Assembly: GCF_002549795.1 (NCBI RefSeq)
Contig: NZ_CP021435.1
Coordinates: 1,860,001-1,924,000, forward strand
Reading direction: 5' to 3'
Length of the DNA stretch: 64,000 nucleotides
Origin: Halomonas beimenensis
GTDB lineage: Bacteria > Pseudomonadota > Gammaproteobacteria > Pseudomonadales > Halomonadaceae
Shown: positions 58,280 to 64,000 of the stretch, piece after piece
How the letters are laid out: every line of letters starts with the position of its first letter
How positions within the stretch are numbered: the first letter of the stretch is position 1
Translations under genes and position numbers: made by a program
The notes under the pieces: model-generated
Databases searched by the model: none
What the model saw: only the letters and a program-made list of their open reading frames with translations
What the model was told of the DNA's origin: nothing

Positions 58280-58295
58280 AGCAGGTTATCCTGCT
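58280..58295 (-). promoter_or_regulatory. Terminator-like hairpin in the ectA leader
   Basis: AGCAGG / CCTGCT with a 4-base loop, followed on the minus strand by TTTTTG. It lies between the -10 box (58317-58322) and the ectA start, so it could stop transcription early and act as an attenuator, or be a stabilising 5' hairpin. Confidence 0.5.
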
Positions 58296-58316
58296 GCCGA
58301 AAAACCATAATGCGGA

Positions 58317-58344
58317 ATTATAGTATGCGCCACGGCACACGGAA
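58317..58344 (-). promoter_or_regulatory. Promoter of ectABC
   Basis: Minus-strand TATAAT (58322-58317), preceded by TACTATAAT context, with a TTCCGT-like -35 at 58344-58339 and a 16-base spacer. The ectA start lies 100 bases downstream. Osmotic control via sigma-70 and sigma-38 promoters is known for ect operons in Halomonas, but I cannot distinguish them here. Confidence 0.5.
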
Positions 58345-58396
58345 GGCGCGGCCTCTTTGCAGAATAGTCCAGCCGTGAACGACGTTCCCCAACGCA

Positions 58397-58426
58397 AGCG
58401 GGCCACCCTGTCCAGGGTGGCCCGCT
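58397..58426. terminator. Strong hairpin downstream of gor
   Basis: A perfect 14-bp stem AGCGGGCCACCCTG / CAGGGTGGCCCGCT with a 2-base loop lies 37 bases past the stop codon of the glutathione reductase gene (minus strand) and upstream of the ectA promoter. The following TTGCGTT is only weakly T-rich. Confidence 0.7.
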
Positions 58427-58462
58427 GACGTTACGTCGAGGTGACGGCGACGACGACCGCTA

Positions 58463-59824
58463 CTACCGTCGCGCCGGCGTCCGCATGGTCACGAACTCCT
58501 CGGCGCCGGTCGGATGGATGCCCACCGTCTGGTCGAACTGGGCCTTGGTCAGGCCGGCACGCACGGCGATGGCGATCCCCTGGATCACCTCGCCGGCCTC
58601 CTCGCCGACCATGTGGGCCCCGACCACCACGTCGCTTTCGTCATCGACGATCAGCTTCATCAGGCAGCGCTCGCTGCTGCCGGACAGGGTGTGCTTCATG
58701 GGGCGGAAGTCCTCGGTATAGACCCGGATCGCGCCGTAGCGCTCCCGGGCCTGCTCCTCCGAGAGCCCCACGGTGCCGATGTTGGGGTGGCAGAACACGG
58801 CGGTGGCGATGCGCGAGTAGTCCAGCGGCTCGGGGGTGGTGTCGCCGAAGTGGTGCGCGACCATCTGCATGGCCTCGGCCAGCGCCACCGGGGTCAGCTC
58901 CGGGCCGCCGGTCACGTCGCCGAGCGCCAGGAGGGACGGTATCGAGGTCTCGAAGCGCTCGTTCACGGCCAGGCTGCCATCGGGGTTGGTGGCCAGGTCG
59001 AACTGGTCGAGCCCCAGCCCCTCCAGGTGCGGGCGTCGGCCCGTGGCCGCCAGCACCGCGTCCACCTCGAGGGTCTCGCCGTTGGTCAGGGTGACCTTCA
59101 GGCCGCCCTCGACCTTTTCGATGGCCTCGATGTTGGTCTCGAAGTGGAGATTGACCCCCTTCTTGGCCATCTCGTCCCGGGTGAACTCGCGCACCTCCCG
59201 ATCGAAGCCGCGCAGGAAGAGCTCGCCCCGGTAGACCAGGTGGGTGTCGCTGCCCAGGCCGTTGAAGATGCTGGCGAACTCCACGGCGATGTAGCCGCCG
59301 CCCAGCACCAGGAAGCGCTCGGGGAAGGCGTCGAGGTCGAAGACCCGGTTGGAATCGACGGTCAGCTCCTTGCCGGGGAAGTCGGGGACCCAGGGCCAGC
59401 CGCCGACGGCCACCAGGATCTTCTCGGCGCTCACGGTCTCCCCGGCCACGCTGACATGGTGCGGATCCAGCACCTTGGCGCGGCCGTTGATCAGGCGCAC
59501 GCCGGCGTTGTCCAGCAGTCGCCCGTAGATGCCGTTCAGGCGCTTGATCTCGCCGATCTTGTTGTCGCGCAGGGTGGCCCAGTCGAACTCGGGGGCCGCC
59601 GGCAGCCGCCAGCCGAAGCCCCCGGCGTCCTCGAAGGCCTCGTGGAAGTGGGCGGCGTAGGAATACAGCTTCTTGGGCACGCAGCCCACGTTGACGCAAG
59701 TGCCGCCCAGGTAGCGGTCCTCGGCCACGGCGACGCGGGCGCCGGTGGCGGCCGCGTTCCGGGCGGCGCGAACACCGCCGGAGCCGGCGCCGATCACGAA
59801 GAGGTCGTAGTCGAACTCGGACAC
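58463..59824 (-). CDS. gor: Glutathione reductase
   Basis: A 453-residue FAD/NADPH disulfide reductase. The redox pair is Cys43 and Cys48 in [28 protein letters not shown] is the FAD loop, [12 protein letters not shown] the NADPH loop, and [12 protein letters not shown] the C-terminal active site. The start is a GTG at 59824, with AGGAG 6 bases upstream, which gives the expected length and N-terminus. The longer frame upstream is rejected. It recycles glutathione under salt and oxidative stress. Confidence 0.95.
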   Translation of the reverse strand: MSEFDYDLFVIGAGSGGVRAARNAAATGARVAVAEDRYLGGTCVNVGCVPKKLYSYAAHFHEAFEDAGGFGWRLPAAPEFDWATLRDNKIGEIKRLNGIYGRLLDNAGVRLINGRAKVLDPHHVSVAGETVSAEKILVAVGGWPWVPDFPGKELTVDSNRVFDLDAFPERFLVLGGGYIAVEFASIFNGLGSDTHLVYRGELFLRGFDREVREFTRDEMAKKGVNLHFETNIEAIEKVEGGLKVTLTNGETLEVDAVLAATGRRPHLEGLGLDQFDLATNPDGSLAVNERFETSIPSLLALGDVTGGPELTPVALAEAMQMVAHHFGDTTPEPLDYSRIATAVFCHPNIGTVGLSEEQARERYGAIRVYTEDFRPMKHTLSGSSERCLMKLIVDDESDVVVGAHMVGEEAGEVIQGIAIAVRAGLTKAQFDQTVGIHPTGAEEFVTMRTPARR

Positions 59825-59903
59825 AGTCTTCTCCTGATGGTCGTATCGTCCAGAATCGGCGTGATCATACCAGTCGCGGTGTGTGCCAGGGAGGCCCGCT
59901 CCA

Positions 59904-59931
59904 TTGACCCTGGCTATCCGGGTAATAAAGA
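59904..59931 (+). promoter_or_regulatory. Promoter of the carbonic anhydrase gene
   Basis: TTGACC (59904-59909) with a 16-base spacer to TAAAGA (59926-59931). The match at -10 is moderate. The gene begins about 40 bases later. Confidence 0.4.
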
Positions 59932-59972
59932 ATGCTTGGCGTCCCATGGCCCGACCATCAGAGATCCCTTCC

Positions 59973-60626
59973 ATGAAAACCGAAATGCAACGGCTGCTCG
60001 AGCGCAACCGCGACTGGGCGGAGAGCGTCCGCCGCCAGGATCCCGACTTCTTCGCCCGGCTGTCGCAGCAGCAGAATCCCGACTACCTGTGGATCGGCTG
60101 CTCCGATTCCCGGGTGCCCGCCAACCAGATCATCGACCTGCCGCCGGGCGAGGTCTTCGTCCACCGCAACGTCGCCAACCTGCTGCACCACAACGACATG
60201 AACGCCCTCTCGGTGGTGCAGTTCGCCGTCGACGTGCTGAAGGTGAAGCACATCATGGTGGTCGGCCATTACGGCTGCGGCGGCGTCAAGGCCGCGGTGA
60301 CCGGCGGCGAGTGCGGCATCGTCGACTACTGGCTGCACTCGGTCCGCGAGCTCTACAGCCGCCACCGCGAGGATCTCGAGCACCTGCCCCTGGACCAGCA
60401 GGTGGATCGCATGTGCGAGCTCAACGTCCAGGCCCAGGTCAACAACCTGTCGCGCACCAAGATCCTCCAGCGTGCCTGGCAGCGCGGCCAGCCGCTGGCG
60501 GTGCACGGTTGGGTCTATGGCCTGAGCGACGGTCGCGTGACCGACCTGGACTGCAGCGTCGAGGGGCTGGACCAGGTCGCGACCCTCTACCGGATCGATC
60601 GCCTGAGCCCCGCGCGCGACGACTGA
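59973..60626 (+). CDS. can: Beta-carbonic anhydrase Can
   Basis: A 217-residue zinc enzyme that hydrates CO2. The zinc ligands are Cys43 (GCSDSRVPA), His99 and Cys102 ([10 protein letters not shown]), and Asp45-Arg47 form the catalytic dyad. It follows the E. coli Can pattern throughout. The ATG at 59973 is supported by the close agreement with the family start [12 protein letters not shown]. It is a single-gene unit between divergent gor and the peptide transporter. Confidence 0.94.
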   Translation: MKTEMQRLLERNRDWAESVRRQDPDFFARLSQQQNPDYLWIGCSDSRVPANQIIDLPPGEVFVHRNVANLLHHNDMNALSVVQFAVDVLKVKHIMVVGHYGCGGVKAAVTGGECGIVDYWLHSVRELYSRHREDLEHLPLDQQVDRMCELNVQAQVNNLSRTKILQRAWQRGQPLAVHGWVYGLSDGRVTDLDCSVEGLDQVATLYRIDRLSPARDD

Positions 60627-60634
60627 GCCACCGC

Positions 60635-60661
60635 CGCCCGGCCCCCCTCATTCGCCGGGCG
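60635..60661 (+). terminator. Hairpin after the carbonic anhydrase gene
   Basis: CGCCCGGC (60635-60642) and GCCGGGCG (60654-60661) form an 8-bp stem. The T-run (CACTTTTT) is 13-20 bases later, so it is only a possible terminator. Confidence 0.4.
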
Positions 60662-60684
60662 CATGAGCCCTGTCACTTTTTCGA

Positions 60685-60714
60685 TTGTCTTCTTCCCGCC
60701 GGACTCTCTATGTT
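60685..60714 (+). promoter_or_regulatory. Promoter of the peptide ABC transporter operon
   Basis: TTGTCT (60685-60690), 18-base spacer and TATGTT (60709-60714). The operon start codon is about 88 bases downstream. Confidence 0.45.
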
Positions 60715-60801
60715 GAGGGCTGGACCGAAACGAACGGTCGTTCGCCTCCCCGCCCTCGCCGGGAGGCGGAGAACAACAATCCATCCGGCATGGAACGACT
60801 C

Positions 60802-62376
60802 ATGACAATCAAGAAGACTCTGCTGGCCAGCGTCATCGGCGCCGCCATGACGACTGCTGCCCTCGCCCCGGCCGCCCAGGCCGAGACCACCCTGCGCATG
60901 GCCTACGATGCCGACCCGGTCTCGCTCGACATCCACGAGCAGCTGTCCGGCGGCATCCTGCAGCTGTCCCACATGACCTTCGACCCGCTGGTGCGCTGGA
61001 CCCAGGACCTCGAGTTCGAGCCTCGCCTGGCCACCGCCTGGGAGCAGGTCGACGACACCACCATGCGCATGACCCTGCGCGAGGGCGTCGAGTTCCACAG
61101 CGGCAATCTCTTCACCGCCGAGGACGTGGTGTGGACCGTGGAGCGTCTCAAGCGCAGCCCCGACTTCAAGGCGATCTTCGAGCCCATCGCCTCGGTCACC
61201 GCGGTCGACGAGCACACGGTGGAGTTCACCACCGAGAAGCCCTACCCGCTGCTGCTGAACCTGGCCACCTACATCTTCCCGATGGACAGCCAGTTCTACA
61301 GCGGCACCGACGCCGACGGCGACCCCAAGGACGAGATCGTCAAGAACGGCAACTCCTACGCCTCGCGTCACCTGTCCGGCACCGGTCCCTTCGAGGTCAC
61401 CGCCCGCCAGCAGGGCGTGCGCATCGCCTTCGAGCGTAACGAGGACTACTGGGACGAGGCCTCCCCGGGCAACGTCGACGAGATCGTCATGACCCCGATC
61501 AGCGAGAACGCCACCCGCGTGGCCGCCCTGCTGTCCGGCGACGTCGACTTCATCGCCCCGGTGCCGCCCAACGACCTGGAGCGTATCCGCGAGGACGAGG
61601 ACACCCAGCTGGTCACCATGTCCGGCACCCGGATCATCCTCTTCCACATGAACCAGGAGCGCGTCGAGGCCTTCCAGGATCCCCGCGTGCGCCAGGCCTT
61701 CGCCTACGCCATCAACCAGGAAGGCATCGCCGACCGCCTGATGAAGGGCTTCGCCACCCCCGCCGCCCAGTTCTCCCCGGAAGGCTATGCGGGCCACGTG
61801 GACAGCCTCGAGCCGCGCTACGACATCGAGCGAGCCAAGCAGCTGATGGCCGAGGCCGGTTACGAGGATGGCTTCTCGATCACCATGATGGCGCCCAACA
61901 ACCGCTACGTGAACGATGCCAAGATCGCCCAGGCGGTGGCCGCCATGCTGGCGCGCATCAACGTGACCGTGGATCTCAAGACCCTGCCCAAGGCCCAGTA
62001 CTGGGGCGAGTACGACGACCGCGTCGCGGACATGATGATGATCGGCTGGCACGCCGACACCGAGGACTCCGCCAACTTCCACGAGTACCTCACCCAGTGC
62101 CCGGACCCCGAGACCGGCGCCGGCCAGTACAACGCCGGCAACTACTGCAACCCGGAGCTCGATGCCCTGGTGGCCGAGGCCAACCTGGAGGTCGACCGCG
62201 AGGCGCGGGCCGAGATGCTCCAGCAGGTCGAGCAGACCCTCTACGACGAGGCCGCCTTCATTCCGCTGCACTGGCAGGACCTGGCCTGGGCCTCCGCCGA
62301 CCACGTCAATATCGAACCGGTCCTCAACGTGATGAACTTCCCCTACCTCGGGGACCTGGTCATCGAGGAAGAGTGA
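60802..62376 (+). CDS. Peptide ABC transporter substrate-binding protein
   Basis: A 524-residue periplasmic binding protein of the SBP_bac_5 (DppA/OppA-like) family. A signal peptide (residues 1-26, ending AQA-ET) precedes the mature ETTLRMAYDADPVSLDIHEQ. Family signs are LRMAYDADPVSLD, the DPLVRWTQDLEFEPRLATAW region, TAEDVVWTVERLKR and ENATRVAALLSGDVDFIAP. The start at 60802 is chosen over 60790, because the signal peptide begins there. It is likely for di- or oligopeptides or opine-like ligands, and heads an operon with two permeases. Confidence 0.9.
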   Translation: MTIKKTLLASVIGAAMTTAALAPAAQAETTLRMAYDADPVSLDIHEQLSGGILQLSHMTFDPLVRWTQDLEFEPRLATAWEQVDDTTMRMTLREGVEFHSGNLFTAEDVVWTVERLKRSPDFKAIFEPIASVTAVDEHTVEFTTEKPYPLLLNLATYIFPMDSQFYSGTDADGDPKDEIVKNGNSYASRHLSGTGPFEVTARQQGVRIAFERNEDYWDEASPGNVDEIVMTPISENATRVAALLSGDVDFIAPVPPNDLERIREDEDTQLVTMSGTRIILFHMNQERVEAFQDPRVRQAFAYAINQEGIADRLMKGFATPAAQFSPEGYAGHVDSLEPRYDIERAKQLMAEAGYEDGFSITMMAPNNRYVNDAKIAQAVAAMLARINVTVDLKTLPKAQYWGEYDDRVADMMMIGWHADTEDSANFHEYLTQCPDPETGAGQYNAGNYCNPELDALVAEANLEVDREARAEMLQQVEQTLYDEAAFIPLHWQDLAWASADHVNIEPVLNVMNFPYLGDLVIEEE

Positions 62377-62382
62377 CCCTCT

Positions 62383-62450
62383 CTCGCCGACCCGCCGGTC
62401 GGCGAGTCCTCCAACCCTGACCCGGCGGCACGCTCGGGACGAGCGTGTCG
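62383..62450 (+). promoter_or_regulatory. Tandem hairpins between the binding protein and permease genes
   Basis: CTCGCCGACC / GGTCGGCGAG is a perfect 10-bp stem at 62383-62406. A second, imperfect one (CGGCACGCTC / GAGCGTGTCG, about 62425-62450) follows. Such hairpins after a binding-protein gene usually stabilise its mRNA so that it is made in excess over the permeases. Confidence 0.5.
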
Positions 62451-62477
62451 CCCTGTGTTGCACACGGGACGCCACCC

Positions 62478-63524
62478 ATGATCGCCTTCCTGATCAAGCG
62501 CCTCTTCCATGCGCTGCTGGTGATGTTCGTCATCAGCGTGATCGCCTTCGCCATCCAGGACAACCTGGGCGACCCCATCCAGCAGATGGTCGGCCAGTCC
62601 GTCCCGGAGAGCGAGCGCGAGGCCCTGCGCGAAGAGCTCGGCCTCAACGACCCCTTCGCGGTCCAGTACCTGCGCTTCGCCGCCAACGCGGTGCAGTTCG
62701 ACTTCGGCTATTCCTATGTCTTCAACGAGCCGACCACCGACGTCATCCTGCGCCACCTGCCGGCCACCCTGGAGCTGGTGGCGGCCGCCACCTTCCTGAT
62801 CATCGCCCTGTCGATTCCCATCGGGGTCTACAGCGCCATCAAGCCGCGCGCCTGGTTGTCGCGGTTCTTCATGGGGGTGTCGATCATCGGCATCTCCATC
62901 CCGGTCTTCCTGACCGCCATCGTGCTGATCCAGCTGTTCGCCATCGGCGTGTCCTGGAGCCCCTTCCCCGCCGACACCGGCTGGGGCGCCTGGCTCAATG
63001 ACCTGATCTCCACCGAGGGCGGCATGCCGGCCTATGGCCGCGGCGAGCCGGTGCCCGTCTTCGGCACCTGGGAGACCAACTTCGCCTCCCTGGAGGGGCT
63101 GACCTACCTGGTGCTGCCGGCCATCTCGCTGGCCTCGATCATGCTGCCGCTGTTCATTCGCCTGATCCGCGCCGAGATGCTCGAGGTGCTGCAGTCCGAC
63201 TACGTCAAGTTCGCCCGGGCCAAGGGGATCTCGCCGCGACGGATCTACTTCCTGCACGCCCTGAAGAACACCATGCTGCCGGTGATCACCGTGGGCGGGG
63301 TGCAGATCGGCACCCTGGTGGCCTACACCATCCTCACCGAGACGGTGTTCCAGTGGCCCGGCATGGGACTGATGTTCCTCGACGCCATCGAACGCTCCGA
63401 CATTCCGCTGATCGTCACCTACCTGATGATCGTGGGGCTGATCTTCGTGATCACCAACACCCTGGTCGACCTGATCTACGGCCTGGTGAACCCCACCGTC
63501 AAGCTGACAGGAAAGCCCGCATGA
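62478..63524 (+). CDS. Peptide ABC transporter permease, DppB-like
   Basis: A 348-residue inner-membrane permease with six helices and the EAA-loop-like segment KFARAKGISPRRIYFLHALKN. The N-terminus MIAFLIKRLFHALLVMFVIS is typical of DppB/OppB. A periplasmic insert of about 60 residues (about 160-220, rich in Asp and Gly) is longer than in E. coli DppB. It couples by ATGA overlap to the next permease gene. Confidence 0.9.
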   Translation: MIAFLIKRLFHALLVMFVISVIAFAIQDNLGDPIQQMVGQSVPESEREALREELGLNDPFAVQYLRFAANAVQFDFGYSYVFNEPTTDVILRHLPATLELVAAATFLIIALSIPIGVYSAIKPRAWLSRFFMGVSIIGISIPVFLTAIVLIQLFAIGVSWSPFPADTGWGAWLNDLISTEGGMPAYGRGEPVPVFGTWETNFASLEGLTYLVLPAISLASIMLPLFIRLIRAEMLEVLQSDYVKFARAKGISPRRIYFLHALKNTMLPVITVGGVQIGTLVAYTILTETVFQWPGMGLMFLDAIERSDIPLIVTYLMIVGLIFVITNTLVDLIYGLVNPTVKLTGKPA

Positions 63525-64000
63525 CCACCCCGACCTCCCCCACGGCGAGCCGCTGGGAGCGCCTGCGCGACTCCTACCTGCTCTACAGCTTCAAGCGCGA
63601 CCTGATCGCCCAGGCCAGCCTGCTGGTGTTCATCGTCCTGGTGGCGGGTGCCGTCCTGGCCCCCTGGCTGGCGCCGATGAACCCCTACGACCTGGCCCAG
63701 ATCGACATCCTGGCCTCGGAGCTGCCGCCCTTCTGGGTCGACGGCAGCGACCCGGCCTACGTGATGGGCACCGACGCCCAGGGCCGCGACCTGCTCTCCA
63801 CCATCCTCTACGGCGCCCGCGTGTCGCTGATCATCGGCTTCGGCGCGGTGGCCCTGCAGGCGGCGCTGGGCGTGTGCTTCGGCCTGCTGGCCGGCTACCT
63901 GGGCGGGCGCGTCGACGCCTTCCTGATGCGCCTGGCCGACATCCAGCTGTCCTTCTCCACCCTGATGGTGGCCATCGTGGTCGGCGCCCTGTTCAAGGCC
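63521..64000 (+). CDS. Peptide ABC transporter permease, DppC-like, cut by the window end
   Basis: The first 160 codons of a DppC/OppC-like permease. A short cytoplasmic leader (MTTPTSPTASRWERLRDS) precedes the first helix (about residues 30-50, LVFIVLVAGAVLAPWLAP) and the family's periplasmic GTDAQGRDLLSTILYGARVSL segment. The frame is open to the last base, so the C-terminal half and any ATPase genes are outside the window. Confidence 0.9.
   Translation, partial: MTTPTSPTASRWERLRDSYLLYSFKRDLIAQASLLVFIVLVAGAVLAPWLAPMNPYDLAQIDILASELPPFWVDGSDPAYVMGTDAQGRDLLSTILYGARVSLIIGFGAVALQAALGVCFGLLAGYLGGRVDAFLMRLADIQLSFSTLMVAIVVGALFKA

Overview
The window is very GC-rich chromosomal DNA from a moderately halophilic gammaproteobacterium, almost certainly Halomonas or a close relative. 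The clearest marker is a complete ectoine operon (ectA-ectB-ectC, minus strand, about 55.8-58.2 kb). As far as I can compare from memory, its products are nearly the same as those of Halomonas elongata. The tusDCB-tusE set, nfuA, a Pat-type acetyltransferase and a DUF934-linked sulfite reductase also fit this group. I see no prophage, insertion sequence or CRISPR array.

Layout. 0-8.2 kb: propionyl-CoA synthetase, a queuosine-precursor transporter behind a putative preQ1-I riboswitch, a hydrolase, an orphan NMT1-like binding protein, a CvrA-type K+/H+ antiporter and a phosphoprotein phosphatase. 8.2-10.1 kb: a gene-poor stretch next to tRNA-Ser(TGA), with a tiny membrane protein and a DUF4242 protein. 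10.1-13.4 kb: Nudix hydrolase, BI-1/YccA protein, the TusBCDE sulfur relay for tRNA 2-thiouridine, and ACP phosphodiesterase. 13.4-24.8 kb: molybdenum cofactor genes (moaB, moeA) beside a full formate dehydrogenase cluster with three structural subunits, a Tat mini-protein, a TorD-like chaperone, a polyferredoxin, DUF3306, DUF3305 and a divergent fdhD.

24.8-34.6 kb: an XRE-cupin regulator, an HDAC-family deacetylase divergent from the Pat acetyltransferase, pdxH, azlCD, wrbA, arsC, mgtC and an Smr protein. 34.7-46.1 kb: sulfur and one-carbon genes (DUF934-cysI, metH, nfuA, sufE), a MATE transporter, and a chromosomal KfrA-like coiled-coil protein divergent from a tyrosine recombinase whose 5' end carries an in-frame amber codon. 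46.2-52.5 kb: yidD, a hisI-zur pair, a ferritin-like protein, a RimK-like ligase / 7TM transglutaminase-like / retropepsin-like operon and a DUF3833 lipoprotein. 52.6-55.7 kb: a double-domain KaiC-like ATPase translationally coupled to a pseudo-receiver/degenerate-GGDEF/EAL protein. 55.8-64 kb: ectABC, glutathione reductase, carbonic anhydrase and the start of a peptide ABC-transporter operon that runs off the window.

Themes: osmoadaptation (ectoine, K+/H+ antiport, possibly the RimK-like operon), molybdoenzyme formate oxidation, sulfur trafficking and Fe-S biogenesis, and reversible protein acetylation (Pat, the deacetylase and the acyl-CoA synthetase PrpE in one window). The least understood parts are the KaiC-EAL pair, the KfrA/recombinase locus with its ACGTAA operators, the HisI variant paired with Zur, and a 93-bp duplication that made a small bridging ORF between moaB and moeA.
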